This document shows positions 9,124 through 17,705 of a stretch of 64,000 bases of DNA, in pieces. The DNA comes from Virgibacillus sp. AGTR (GTDB lineage: Bacteria; Bacillota; Bacilli; Bacillales; Amphibacillaceae), in contig NZ_JAJERH010000005.1 in NCBI RefSeq assembly GCF_016919725.2, positions 91,850 to 155,849 of the forward strand, read 5' to 3'. How positions within the stretch are numbered: the first letter of the stretch is position 1; every line of letters starts with the position of its first letter. The notes under the pieces were generated by a model. The model had not been told where the DNA came from, searched no databases, and saw only the letters and a program-made list of their open reading frames with translations. The position numbers and the translations under genes are program-made.

Positions 9124-9951
9124 TTAATCATTTTGGGGTAATGTTTCTATTACTTTTTTCACAAATGTTAAGAAGGATTCTCTTACTTGCTCTGTTGTTT
9201 CTATTACTTCATGATGCGTTAAAGGCTGATCTAAGATTCCCGCAGCCATGTTAGAAATACAAGAGATTCCTAACACACGAATACCTGCATGTCCAGCTAC
9301 AGTCACTTCAGGAACCGTAGACATACCGACTGCATCCCCACCTAACGTACGAAGCATACGTACTTCTGCTGGTGTTTCATAAGCTGGGCCAGTATTTCCT
9401 ACATATACACCTTTTTGTACATGTAATTGAATGTCTTTTGCGCATGCCTCCGCGTGTGCAATTAGCGATTTATCATAGACATTGGACATATCTGGAAAAC
9501 GGACTCCTAAATGTTCATCATTCTTACCAATGAGCGGACTATCTCCCATATTATTGATATGATCGGAAATTAACATCAAATCACCAGGCTTGAAATCTTC
9601 ATTTATACCGCCAGCTGCGTTTGTAACAATAATAGATTCAATACCTAGTTCTTTCATTACCCGAACTGGAAAAGTTACTTGTTGCATTGTGTAACCCTCA
9701 TAATAGTGAAAACGTCCTTGCATGGCAATAACTTGCTTTCCTTTTAATGTTCCCGCAACTAGCTGTCCCTTATGACCAGCAACAGTGGATTCTGGAAAAT
9801 CAGGAATATCCTTATATGGAATAGTAATTGGGCTTTCTATTTCCTCTGCCAGTACTCCTAGTCCAGAGCCAAGAATCAAACCAATCTCTGGTTTCTTATC
9901 TAGCTTCTGCTGCAAAAATTCACTTGCTTCTCGAACTGCGCTATAATTCAT
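9124..9951 (-). CDS. pupG: Purine-nucleoside phosphorylase
   Basis: This cytoplasmic enzyme phosphorolyses guanosine, inosine and their deoxy forms, giving free base and (deoxy)ribose-1-phosphate. The 275-residue protein belongs to the trimeric class: GLILGSGLGVL near residue 25, VAGHKGQLV, the purine-site segment TNAAGGINEDF, and VGMSTVPEVTVA near residue 215. The start lies one base after the drm stop, which points to translational coupling. The ribose-1-phosphate it releases is the substrate of the upstream-encoded phosphopentomutase. Annotated as punA or deoD in some genomes; pupG is the B. subtilis name for this trimeric enzyme. Confidence 0.96.
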   Translation of the reverse strand: MNYSAVREASEFLQQKLDKKPEIGLILGSGLGVLAEEIESPITIPYKDIPDFPESTVAGHKGQLVAGTLKGKQVIAMQGRFHYYEGYTMQQVTFPVRVMKELGIESIIVTNAAGGINEDFKPGDLMLISDHINNMGDSPLIGKNDEHLGVRFPDMSNVYDKSLIAHAEACAKDIQLHVQKGVYVGNTGPAYETPAEVRMLRTLGGDAVGMSTVPEVTVAGHAGIRVLGISCISNMAAGILDQPLTHHEVIETTEQVRESFLTFVKKVIETLPQND

Positions 9952-9952
9952 T

Positions 9953-11146
9953 TTATAAATCCCCCTTAGGTTTAATATCCTTTAGAAAGCTTATTCCATA
10001 CGTAGGCATGTTCACCTCAAAATTATCAGCAATTGTAGCTCCTATATCTGCAAATGTCTGACGTAATGGTAATTCTTTTCCTTCGACAATACCTTTATGA
10101 TGTACCAACAAAGGAACAAATTCCCGAGTATGGTCCGTACCGTGATGTATAGGGTCATTTCCATGATCAGCTGTAATAATTAATAAATCATCATCCTTCA
10201 TTTCTGCAAGAACTTCAGGCAGTCTAGCATCGTAGGCCTCCAACGCTTCTCCATAACCTTGAGGATCTCTACGATGACCATATTTTGCATCAAAGTCAAC
10301 TAAATTTAAGAAGCTAATTCCAGTAAAATCCTTCTTCATTGATGCAACTAACTGTGTCATCCCATCATCGTTATCCTCCGTTCGAATCGCTTCAGTGACT
10401 CCCTCACCATCATAAATATCTGAAATCTTCCCTAGAGCAATAACATCATAATTATTTTCTTCTAATTCATTCATGACAGTTTTCCCAAAAGGTTTGAGTG
10501 CATAATCATGTCGATTAGAGGTCCTCTCAAACGCCCCTGGTTTCCCAATAAATGGGCGAGCAATCACCCGACCGACCATATACTTCTCATCTAACGTTAG
10601 TTCTCTCGCAATTTCGCATATACGATATTGCTCTTCAATGGGAATAACATCCTCATGGGCAGCTATTTGCAATACAGAGTCAGCAGAGGTATATACAATT
10701 AAGGAGCCTGTTTCCATATGCTCAGCGCCTAATTCTTTAATGATTTCTGTACCTGAAGCTGGTTTATTACCAATAACTTTCCGCCCAGCCTTTTCCTCTA
10801 GCTCTTCAATTAATTCTTCAGGGAATCCTTCAGGGAACGTTCTGAAAGGCTGTTCGATATGCAAGCCCATAATTTCCCAATGACCAGTCATCGTATCTTT
10901 TCCGTTGGAGGCTTCCTGCATCTTTGTATAATGTGCTTTCGGTGAATCCGCTTTATCAATTCCTGCAATTGGTCGAATATTGCTTAAACCCAACCTTCCC
11001 ATATTTGGCATATGTAGACCTTTCATATGCGACGCAATATGGCCAAGTGTATCAGCGCCTTTATCATTAAATTTATTAGCATCAGATGCTTCTCCAATTC
11101 CCACTGAGTCCAATACAATTAAAAATACACGCTTGAAATTTTTCAT
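9953..11146 (-). CDS. drm: Phosphopentomutase
   Basis: Drm (DeoB) interconverts (deoxy)ribose-1-phosphate and the 5-phosphate, linking nucleoside breakdown to the pentose phosphate pathway. The 397-residue protein is of the alkaline-phosphatase-like metalloenzyme superfamily. The N-terminal metal site reads [13 protein letters not shown], the active threonine lies in KDTMTGHWE, and the C-terminal metal ligands are in ITADHGNDP and [15 protein letters not shown]. It is the first gene of the salvage operon. AGGAGGGAT precedes the ATG. A regulatory site in the roughly 95-base gap toward xerD could not be identified with confidence. Confidence 0.97.
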   Translation of the reverse strand: MKNFKRVFLIVLDSVGIGEASDANKFNDKGADTLGHIASHMKGLHMPNMGRLGLSNIRPIAGIDKADSPKAHYTKMQEASNGKDTMTGHWEIMGLHIEQPFRTFPEGFPEELIEELEEKAGRKVIGNKPASGTEIIKELGAEHMETGSLIVYTSADSVLQIAAHEDVIPIEEQYRICEIARELTLDEKYMVGRVIARPFIGKPGAFERTSNRHDYALKPFGKTVMNELEENNYDVIALGKISDIYDGEGVTEAIRTEDNDDGMTQLVASMKKDFTGISFLNLVDFDAKYGHRRDPQGYGEALEAYDARLPEVLAEMKDDDLLIITADHGNDPIHHGTDHTREFVPLLVHHKGIVEGKELPLRQTFADIGATIADNFEVNMPTYGISFLKDIKPKGDL

Positions 11147-11240
11147 GGTATATCCCTCCTAAATATTATATTCCCACGATAGCCATGAAGTATGTCTATA
11201 ATTCGTTGTAGGATGTCAGACGACTTAAAAAAATAAAAAG

Positions 11241-12134
11241 CTATGCTCTTGGATGATAGTTCATATATATATCTTTTAATCTAGCTTTCGTAACATGTGT
11301 ATAAATTTGGGTTGTAGATATATCAACATGTCCAAGCATTTCTTGAACTAAACGCAAATCTGCACCATTCTCAAGTAAATGAGTTGCAAATGAATGCCTT
11401 AATGTATGCGGTGTAATTTTCTTATGAATTCCTGCTTCAAGCGCTGCTTTTTTTAATATTTTCCAAAATCCTTGGCGTGTCAACGGTTTACCGTGCTGAT
11501 TGACAAATAAAATATTACTATCTCCTTGGCGTTTAATTAACTTACCGCGGGCTTGCTGCAAATAGTTTTCCACTGCCTGGATAGCAACATTACCTAGAGG
11601 AACGATCCGTTCCTTCGCTCCTTTTCCAAAGCACTGTACAAACCCCATGGTTAAATGAAGATCAGATATTTTTAAATGGATCATTTCACTTACTCGAAGA
11701 CCTGTAGCATATAGTAGTTCTAACATTGCTTTATTACGTATATGTAATGCAGTATCTGAAGGTAAACTTAATAATGCTTCTATTTCTTGGATCGATAATA
11801 CATCTGGAAGCTTTCGTTCCTTCTTAGGTGTTTCAATATGTAAGCTAGCATCATGTGTTACGACTTGCTCCCGAATTAAAAATTGATGAAATGCACGAAT
11901 AGATGAAATATGACGCGCAATTGTCGCAGAGGATTTCCCATCGTCTTTTAACACATAAAGAAAATTGGTAATATCATTTCTTGTAACTTGTTCCCAGTTA
12001 GCTTTGTTTACAGAGGTTTTAATAAAATCTATATATGCTGTTAAGTCACGTCGATAAGAAGTTAATGTATTATCTGATAATCCTCTTTCAATTAATAAAT
12101 AGTGATAAAAATCCTCTGCAATATCTGAAATCAT
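11241..12134 (-). CDS. xerD: Site-specific tyrosine recombinase XerD
   Basis: XerD works with XerC (or CodV) and FtsK/SpoIIIE at dif to resolve chromosome dimers. The 297-residue protein has an N-terminal SAM-like core-binding domain (residues 1-85, with [13 protein letters not shown]). The catalytic domain contains the expected residues: Arg in [13 protein letters not shown], Lys near [10 protein letters not shown], His-x-x-Arg in [12 protein letters not shown], the second His in [11 protein letters not shown], and the nucleophile Tyr in TQIYTHV. Length and motifs are those of XerD rather than a phage integrase. The short gene yqzK precedes it by three bases, as in B. subtilis, where the pair follows fur. 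Confidence 0.96.
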   Translation of the reverse strand: MISDIAEDFYHYLLIERGLSDNTLTSYRRDLTAYIDFIKTSVNKANWEQVTRNDITNFLYVLKDDGKSSATIARHISSIRAFHQFLIREQVVTHDASLHIETPKKERKLPDVLSIQEIEALLSLPSDTALHIRNKAMLELLYATGLRVSEMIHLKISDLHLTMGFVQCFGKGAKERIVPLGNVAIQAVENYLQQARGKLIKRQGDSNILFVNQHGKPLTRQGFWKILKKAALEAGIHKKITPHTLRHSFATHLLENGADLRLVQEMLGHVDISTTQIYTHVTKARLKDIYMNYHPRA

Positions 12135-12137
12135 CTT

Positions 12138-12344
12138 TTACTCTCCTAGCCGGAAAAATAAGTTCAATCGATCAAAAAAAGTTGGTTCTTCATTAAATAC
12201 TTTTACTGCTGGTCCCTCTGGTGGATCATATCGATGATATTGTTCATATTCTGCATGCATTATTCGTAAACCAAAATAAAATAAAAATGTACACGCAATA
12301 AAGATGACGAACACCTTTACCATATCCCACAGTATTCTTTTCAT
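12138..12344 (-). CDS. yqzK: YqzK-like DUF4227 small membrane protein
   Basis: This 68-residue protein has one N-terminal membrane segment (residues about 9-28, FVIFIACTFLFYFGLRIM). A short extracellular or cytoplasmic tail follows, with the pattern HRYDPPEGPAVKVF. It matches the small YqzK family by size, tail motif and position between fur and xerD. The function is unknown. It lies three bases upstream of xerD, so the two are cotranscribed. A plausible GAGGAGCAC ribosome-binding site precedes the ATG. Confidence 0.85.
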   Translation of the reverse strand: MKRILWDMVKVFVIFIACTFLFYFGLRIMHAEYEQYHRYDPPEGPAVKVFNEEPTFFDRLNLFFRLGE

Positions 12345-12496
12345 TTATTGTGCTCCTCTAATCATAATATATCCTATTAAAAGATATGCCAGAAAAGAAG
12401 AACAATATACATAATACTATCATTCAAATGGGAAAAAATCTGTAATTACAATGTACCGCTTTTAACTTGGTTTGTAAATTATTTTCTTTTAAATAA

Positions 12497-12582
12497 AAAA
12501 AGGCTGCTAGTAAGTATTGGAAACGCTAACTAGCAAAACTTGCATGGTAACTAGCTAACTAGAAGCGTTCATAGTAACAGCC
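12497..12582 (-). terminator. Terminator of fur, overlapping its 3' coding end
   Basis: A long imperfect hairpin pairs GGCTG at 12502-12506 with CAGCC at 12578-12582, and inner arms of the type GCTAGTTAGC with CTAGTTAGC. It is followed on the minus strand by TTTTTTTATTT. The fur stop codon at 12555-12557 lies inside the hairpin. Confidence 0.75.
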
Positions 12583-13013
12583 TGACATTGTTTACAGATG
12601 CCATGAAAAGTTAAACGATGGTCTTTTACTTGAAATCCCCATTCATTTTGAACAATTTTCTCCACATCTTCGAGTAAATCATCTTCGATTTCTTCTACTG
12701 AACCACATTCCGTACATACCAAATGATGATGAAAATGTTTAGCTCCTTCTTTACGAAGATCATAGCGTGATACACCATCACCAAAATTTATTTTATCCAC
12801 AATCTTTAGTTCTGATAATAATTCTAATGTACGATATACTGTAGCTAAACCAATTTCTGGAGCTTTTTCCTTAACAAGCAGGTATACATCTTCTGCACTT
12901 AAATGATCGTCTTCCCTTTCCAGCAAGACTCTAACAGTCGCTTCTCGTTGAGGAGTAAGCTTATAGCTTTGCGAATGCAGTTGTTTTTTTATCCGATCAA
13001 TTCGATGTTCCAT
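12555..13013 (-). CDS. fur: Ferric uptake regulator family repressor (Fur)
   Basis: Fur is the iron-sensing repressor of siderophore and iron-uptake genes. The 152-residue protein has the winged-helix domain first (LTPQREATVRVLLE, then LATVYRTLELLSEL). The dimerization and metal domain contains the HFHHHLVCTECG motif. Structural zinc cysteine pairs are visible as CTECG and CKQC. Fur, PerR and Zur are paralogues in Bacillus; the position next to yqzK-xerD and spoIIM matches fur. A near-consensus housekeeping promoter and a PerR-type box lie upstream. The ribosome-binding site is GAGGGAGGG. Confidence 0.92.
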   Translation of the reverse strand: MEHRIDRIKKQLHSQSYKLTPQREATVRVLLEREDDHLSAEDVYLLVKEKAPEIGLATVYRTLELLSELKIVDKINFGDGVSRYDLRKEGAKHFHHHLVCTECGSVEEIEDDLLEDVEKIVQNEWGFQVKDHRLTFHGICKQCQAVTMNASS

Positions 13014-13043
13014 GACAGGTTCCCTCCCTCATATCCCACCTTT

Positions 13044-13072
13044 ATTATATGCACCGATTAAAAGTGTGTCAA
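13044..13072 (-). promoter_or_regulatory. Sigma-A promoter of fur
   Basis: On the minus strand a perfect TTGACA is separated by 17 bases from a perfect TATAAT. The -10 element ends 31 bases upstream of the fur ATG, leaving a leader of roughly 25 bases. Confidence 0.9.
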
Positions 13073-13095
13073 AATAAAATATTATTATTTTATAT

Positions 13096-13110
13096 TTATA
13101 ATAATTATAG
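13096..13110 (-). promoter_or_regulatory. PerR-type operator upstream of fur
   Basis: The sequence TTATAATAATTATAG matches the Bacillus PerR box TTATAATNATTATAA at 14 of 15 positions. It lies 23 bases upstream of the -35 element of fur. In B. subtilis fur is a known PerR target. The site is AT-rich and could match by chance, but the location supports it. Confidence 0.65.
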
Positions 13111-13124
13111 TTTAAGTTTGATTA

Positions 13125-13760
13125 TTAGTAAAATGATCGGATTAACATTTGCATTGCTTCATTGGAAACAAAAGATTCTAGTAAAGCAGCTATACAAGAG
13201 AAGGCGACTAGAAATGAAAATAATGTTACATATTTACCAAATGGCTGGAATACAGGTTGTGCCATTTTTCTTGTAAATAATTTACTCAATAAGGTCAATG
13301 AGAAAATCATGGATAAACTTCCGGCGGTAATATAAATAGGAATAATTAACATATTTTGTGGTGCAATCGACAGTGCCGCCAATAATAATCCATCAAAACC
13401 AAGCTGATTGACAATAAACCCTACAGAAAATCCCACTACAAGCCCTTTAATAAAAATTAACACCCAAACCAATGGCAAGCCAATTACTGAAAGTCCTAAT
13501 ATAAATAATAGTAGCAAATATTTAGTATGGTACAAGAAGCTACTTTTAAAAATATCCATGCGTTCCATTTCTTGATTATCAGCAATTTGTCCAAAAAATC
13601 GTTCTAAATAAAAGAATAGATCCTGTTTTTGAATAAAATTCATACTATTAACGAGGATAGCTCCAAATATAATCCCTGTTAGAAATAAAATAACCATAAA
13701 AAGATAAATCGTGGCATGTTCTTTTACATGAGTCGTTAGAAGTGTTTTATTTTTGTACAT
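13125..13760 (-). CDS. spoIIM: Stage II sporulation protein M
   Basis: SpoIIM is a membrane component of the SpoIID-SpoIIM-SpoIIP machine, which remodels septal peptidoglycan and drives engulfment of the forespore. It is made in the mother cell under sigma-E. The 211-residue protein is highly hydrophobic with about five membrane segments, starting after a short cytoplasmic N-terminus (YKNKTLLTTHVKEH). Typical stretches are FLTGIIFGAILVNSM and the glycine-rich KGLVVGFSVGFIVNQLG. Length matches the family. It sits between yqxK and fur, the conserved location in Bacillus. Confidence 0.93.
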   Translation of the reverse strand: MYKNKTLLTTHVKEHATIYLFMVILFLTGIIFGAILVNSMNFIQKQDLFFYLERFFGQIADNQEMERMDIFKSSFLYHTKYLLLLFILGLSVIGLPLVWVLIFIKGLVVGFSVGFIVNQLGFDGLLLAALSIAPQNMLIIPIYITAGSLSMIFSLTLLSKLFTRKMAQPVFQPFGKYVTLFSFLVAFSCIAALLESFVSNEAMQMLIRSFY

Positions 13761-13851
13761 TGGAATCCTCCATTCAATATACTGCTATACTAAAAACTAT
13801 GAAGAATTCCAATTAAAAATACCAAGTTTTCTATTATCCTACTAGATGAAT

Positions 13852-15021
13852 TTAGGTTAATTTAATCGTACCGTATCTACCTCCACCGCCTTCGATAATC
13901 TTTAGCTTGCCTTGACGCATCTGAATAATTGCATGAGCTAAATCGCTTGGAATCACCGAGGTTAATTCCTCGAAAGTTGCGTGATGAATCACTTGCATTT
14001 CCGTATCAAACGCAGTTAACAGTTTTTCATACGTTCTCTTTCCCAATTTAGGAAGATACTCTAATGGAGCTTGGTACGTATATGGTGGCCTATCATTAGT
14101 AGGAGCACTTATGTCTTTTAATTCTAAGATTCTATCCGACACACCTTTAATAAGTTTGTTCGAAAAACAATGAGGACAGTTTTGAACATTTAACGAAACG
14201 ACCGAAAAGCATTGATTACACACCGTTTTATGATATTTACCTAGTCGCGGATTCATACCGTAGTTATGGGCAATTTTTCTGTTCTGCTGTTGGTGCAGTG
14301 CCAAATACAATTCGTTAAATGAAGGCTCCATCATACATATTATTTGATATTCTCTTGCTATTTTTGCTAAGGAGTGTGCATCAGAGTTAGAAAGAAACGT
14401 ATAATCATGTAGTTCTTGAATTTGATCTGCCATATGAGTATCCGAACTTAGACCTAATTCTATTCCATCAATCAAATCACGATCAAATACCTCTGATAAT
14501 GTTTGCTCCACACCTTTCCCATACAAGCTTTTAAATGGCGTAAACACATGAGCTGGAATAAATATTCCTTTTAGCTGCTTTACTTTATATTGCAGCTCTT
14601 TTCCTGTACCGTAATACCTCTGAGAACTTAGACCAATGTTCTTCATTCGCTGACGTAGCCATGCAGAAAATTGTTGCATGTATTGCAAGGTTGGAAAATA
14701 ACAAAGTACATGAATCGGGCCCTGACAAGCTTCATCATAGACTTCGATTTCTGAACCGAGAATTAAAGTAACTTTTTCAAACCGAATGCCTCCATCAACC
14801 AATTCATATGCTTTGCCTTCTTCAATTAATTCCATAATCTCCTGTTGTACAGCGGGCGCCTGACAATCTATAACACCTATTAAATCCATACCTTTATTAC
14901 GACTGGATTCCTCTAACACACTCGTTAGCGTTAAATTTTTTGAAGCGGTAATTTTGACGGGATGATCGTACTTATCTCGGCCAATATGAATGTGTAAATC
15001 AGAAAAATACGGCTTAAGCAA
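13852..15021 (-). CDS. yqxK: PHP-domain protein of the endonuclease Q family (YqxK)
   Basis: The 389-residue protein starts with a PHP phosphoesterase-type metal site (FSDLHIHIGRD). Further family motifs include IGVIDCQAP, LGSEIEVYDE, IPAHVFTPFKSLYG and FLSNSDAHS. A zinc-ribbon-like region near residues 260-285 has CNQCF and CPHC. The C-terminal stretch LPKLGKRTYEKLL resembles a helix-hairpin-helix. Relatives in Bacillus and Thermococcales act as endonuclease Q, cutting DNA 5' to deaminated bases; that role is inferred here. The stop codon is one base from the nudF start codon side, so nudF and yqxK are probably cotranscribed. Confidence 0.88.
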   Translation of the reverse strand: MLKPYFSDLHIHIGRDKYDHPVKITASKNLTLTSVLEESSRNKGMDLIGVIDCQAPAVQQEIMELIEEGKAYELVDGGIRFEKVTLILGSEIEVYDEACQGPIHVLCYFPTLQYMQQFSAWLRQRMKNIGLSSQRYYGTGKELQYKVKQLKGIFIPAHVFTPFKSLYGKGVEQTLSEVFDRDLIDGIELGLSSDTHMADQIQELHDYTFLSNSDAHSLAKIAREYQIICMMEPSFNELYLALHQQQNRKIAHNYGMNPRLGKYHKTVCNQCFSVVSLNVQNCPHCFSNKLIKGVSDRILELKDISAPTNDRPPYTYQAPLEYLPKLGKRTYEKLLTAFDTEMQVIHHATFEELTSVIPSDLAHAIIQMRQGKLKIIEGGGGRYGTIKLT

Positions 15022-15567
15022 TTATTTCATCCCCAGTGCATGTAAATATAAGATTGCGTAATTTGTTTTGGCATCATGAATCTCTTCCTGTTCCACTAGT
15101 TGCTTTGCTTCTTCAAGTGTTAACTTTCTAATACTAATAAATTCATCTTCATCGCCCGCTATTGGTTGATCAACTAACTCTAACGTATCTGTGATATAAA
15201 TATACATTCGTTCATTCGCAAACCCTGGCGAAGTATAAAAGGAAGTAACAAAAGAAAGATCTTTCGTTGTGTAGCCTGTCTCTTCTTCTAATTCTCTAAT
15301 CGCTGTTTCTTCGGGATCTTCTCCAACTTCTAACTTTCCTGCTGGTATCTCAATTAACGATTTTTCTAGTGGCTTACGATATTGTTCAACAACTACAATT
15401 TTATTATCCTTCGTTATTGGTATTATTGCCACAGCACCAGGATGATCTATGATTTCACGTTTTGCCGTCTTACCGTCAGGCAATACAACATCATCCACTT
15501 TTAAATGTACAACTTTCCCATCATAAATAACTTCCGAACTAATTGTCTTTTCTTCAAATTTCTTCAT
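15022..15567 (-). CDS. nudF: ADP-ribose pyrophosphatase (Nudix hydrolase)
   Basis: NudF hydrolyses ADP-ribose to AMP and ribose-5-phosphate, clearing a reactive by-product of NAD turnover. The protein (181 residues from the chosen start) carries a full Nudix box around residues 83-105: it begins GKLEVGEDPEETA and continues RELEEETGY, matching GX5EX7REUXEEXGU. I prefer the ATG at 15567. The three-codon longer frame would use a GTG at 15576 that lies within the ribosome-binding region AAGGGTG. It is adjacent to yqxK and spoIIM as in B. subtilis, and divergent from the downstream-facing aldo/keto reductase gene. Confidence 0.94.
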   Translation of the reverse strand: MKKFEEKTISSEVIYDGKVVHLKVDDVVLPDGKTAKREIIDHPGAVAIIPITKDNKIVVVEQYRKPLEKSLIEIPAGKLEVGEDPEETAIRELEEETGYTTKDLSFVTSFYTSPGFANERMYIYITDTLELVDQPIAGDEDEFISIRKLTLEEAKQLVEQEEIHDAKTNYAILYLHALGMK

Positions 15568-15703
15568 TACTATCACCCTTCAACCAAATTTCTGTTTCTA
15601 TTCTAGCATAATTATACTGCGGTCATTTCAATTAATTGTTTTACCAATTACTTCAATTTACAATAAACATATACCATAAACATTGGAATGGAGGCTAGCT
15701 AAA

Positions 15704-16615
15704 ATGAAAAAAAATCAGATTGGAAGTTCAGACATATATATTTCTCAACTTACGCTGGGGTGTATGTCACTTGGAAAAGACACTGCTAAAGCAAAAAGCA
15801 TGATTGATATGGCATTAGAGCATGGAATCAATCATTTAGATACAGCTGATTTATATGATTTTGGAGATAATGAAGAAATTGTTGGATCGGCTATTAAACA
15901 CAGACGAGAAGATGTAGTGCTTACAACAAAAGTCGGAAATCATTTTAATAGAGAGACGAGAAAATGGTATTGGGACCCTTCGAAAGAACACATCCAACAA
16001 GGTGTTAAAGCCAGTCTAAAACGCTTGAATACGGACTATATCGATTTTTATATGCTACATGGTGGGACAATTGACGATCCAATTGATGAAACAATAGAAG
16101 CTTTTGAAATACTTAAAAAAGAAGGTTTAATCCGAGCATACGGTATATCTTCTATTCGCCCAAACGTTATTCGAGAATATGTAAAACGCTCTGCAATGGA
16201 TGGTATAATGATGCAATACAATTTATTGGATCGCCGACCAGAAGAAGAAATACTTGACCTTTTAGATGAAAATAACATTAGCGTTCTAGCTCGTGGTCCA
16301 TTAGCAAAAGGAATATTAAGTAATCAAGCAGCGAAGCAAATCGCCGCTAAAGGAGAAACAGGATATTTAGATTATTCCTATAAAGAATTACAATCTATAA
16401 ATGACGAGCTAACCAAACTTAGCTCTAATAAAAATGAGCTATCTTTCCGCTATATACTAAAGCATCCGGCTGTTGCTAGTGTAGTTTTCGGAGCTAGCTC
16501 AATTGATCAATTAAAAGAAAATATCAACGGCGACTTTAACAAAGAATTACAGGATGATACGTATCATAACCTAAAAAAAATCACTAAACCAGTTACTTAT
16601 CAAGCACATAGATAA
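15704..16615 (+). CDS. yqkF: Aldo/keto reductase (YqkF-like)
   Basis: This is a cytoplasmic NAD(P)H-dependent oxidoreductase of the aldo/keto reductase superfamily; its natural substrate is unknown. The 303-residue protein shows the TIM-barrel signatures: LTLGCMSLG near the start, the catalytic Asp and Tyr in HLDTADLYDFG, the catalytic lysine in VVLTTKVGNH, and the histidine in DFYMLHGG. A C-terminal cofactor segment reads SVVFGASSIDQL. The ATG at 15704 is preceded by GGAGG at a normal distance, and the in-frame TTG at 15683 lacks one. In B. subtilis yqkF is also next to nudF, which supports the name. Confidence 0.88.
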   Translation: MKKNQIGSSDIYISQLTLGCMSLGKDTAKAKSMIDMALEHGINHLDTADLYDFGDNEEIVGSAIKHRREDVVLTTKVGNHFNRETRKWYWDPSKEHIQQGVKASLKRLNTDYIDFYMLHGGTIDDPIDETIEAFEILKKEGLIRAYGISSIRPNVIREYVKRSAMDGIMMQYNLLDRRPEEEILDLLDENNISVLARGPLAKGILSNQAAKQIAAKGETGYLDYSYKELQSINDELTKLSSNKNELSFRYILKHPAVASVVFGASSIDQLKENINGDFNKELQDDTYHNLKKITKPVTYQAHR

Positions 16616-16811
16616 GAGGTTTCCTTGGTTCGTGTTAGCAAATAGAGTTAAAAACACTCGTACTAGTTACGTAGACGTGACCACCCACCTGTCATCTGTT
16701 AGGATTCATGGACCCATTGGATGTCTTCCTTTCGATAGGGAGCCTCACCATTTCAAATAAAGTGAAACTTCAATCTGTAGGGTCTTACTGCTTGTTGTAT
16801 GTGGATCAATA
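16616..16811. other. Intergenic region after the aldo/keto reductase gene
   Basis: No gene is visible. The segment AAAGTGAAACTTCAATC near 16761 resembles one end of the structured element at 30318 (AAAGTGAAACTTCCATC), so this may be a decayed relative. No clear terminator follows yqkF. Confidence 0.4.
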
Positions 16812-17013
16812 GAAACAAAAGCGCAAGCACCTGAATAGAAACGTAGCGACTGGAGCGAGTCAACGGAGATAAAGGAATTCACGGTGTGCTGGCGAGCCGA
16901 TGATGACTTAGATTAGGGCGGTCGCCTTCCTGGGCGCTGGAGCTGGAATCGGCTCAACACGCCCATAATTATCCGTATGGGCAAACTCTATAATTTCTTA
17001 GAGTATGATAAAA
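16812..17013 (+). repeat. Dispersed ~200-nt intergenic repeat, copy B
   Basis: This copy starts GAAACAAAAGCGCAAGC and shares GTAGCGACTGGAGCGAGTCA and GATGATGACTTAGATTAGGG with the other three copies. Near its end CCCAT and ATGGG can form a short hairpin. It lies between two convergent genes (yqkF and yqkB) and contains no ORF. The next repeat element begins directly at its 3' end. Confidence 0.8.
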
Positions 17014-17299
17014 GAAGCTGAGACAAAAGAATGAAGAAATAATTGAAAACGAACGATAATTAGGTTTAACTTAATTATCGTTCGTTTATTGATCAGAACA
17101 ATTCATTTAGCACCTGAAATAAGCGAGACTCTGGCGGGAACTGCACGAGTCTGAAGATTCACGTGGTAACGTGTTTTTCTTTACCAAGTTAGCTGAGGCC
17201 TTGCCCGCGGAAAACGATTATAGTTTCACGGTGCGGCGATGATAACATGATTATTCGTATTTTGAGTAAAGAAGTTGTGTTTTGTCCCAACCTCTTTCT
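17011..17299. repeat. MITE-like element with imperfect terminal inverted repeats
   Basis: The left end AAAGAAGCTGAGACAAAA and the right end TTTTGTCCCAACCTCTTT are inverted repeats over 18 bases with three mismatches. Inside lie a perfect hairpin (AAACGAACGATAATTA with its complement, 17047-17090) and a block (GAGACTCTGGCGGGAA, later GCTGAGGCCTTGCCCGCGG) of a type that recurs between genes in many Bacillaceae. No transposase is present. The right end may also terminate transcription of yqkB. Confidence 0.6.
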
Positions 17300-17351
17300 T
17301 TATCTAAAATTCCTTTGTATCGACCTTTGAAAAGGTGAATAAAGCTTTCCT

Positions 17352-17687
17352 TTATTTAATAATGTCCTCTGGGGAAATAAACAGATTAAGAATTCCTTCA
17401 GGACTCGATAGACGAAACATTCCTTTGTTATAATCTAACCTCATCTTTTTCGCAAAAAATATGGCTTGTTGGTTTTCAACATATACCGTAAAATCTTTGT
17501 TTTTTATTTGTTGATAGTTGGTTTTCTGTTGATCTGTAAAGCGTAACGTCGGAATTCCGTTCACACCACAGCCACAGCCTTCTATATCATACCAAAATAA
17601 CAAATAAGGATCGTGTTGCTTCTCTAACTCTGCTAATTTGTCTTTTGCTTTTTGCGATATATTAAGCTCAATTTCATTGTTCTTCAT
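17352..17687 (-). CDS. yqkB: HesB-like (YqkB) iron-sulfur cluster domain protein
   Basis: The 111-residue protein resembles the HesB/IscA core fold family. It has an early segment ELNISQKAKDKLAEL and the cysteine cluster EGCGCGVNG near residue 40. It lacks the C-terminal CxC arrangement of true A-type iron-sulfur carriers, so an iron-sulfur role is only inferred. I prefer the ATG at 17687; the longer frame begins with a TTG at 17705 inside GAGGG, directly after the yqjQ stop. It probably belongs to one operon with yqjP and yqjQ. Confidence 0.8.
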   Translation of the reverse strand: MKNNEIELNISQKAKDKLAELEKQHDPYLLFWYDIEGCGCGVNGIPTLRFTDQQKTNYQQIKNKDFTVYVENQQAIFFAKKMRLDYNKGMFRLSSPEGILNLFISPEDIIK

Positions 17688-17705
17688 CTTTACGTCAACC
17701 CTCAA

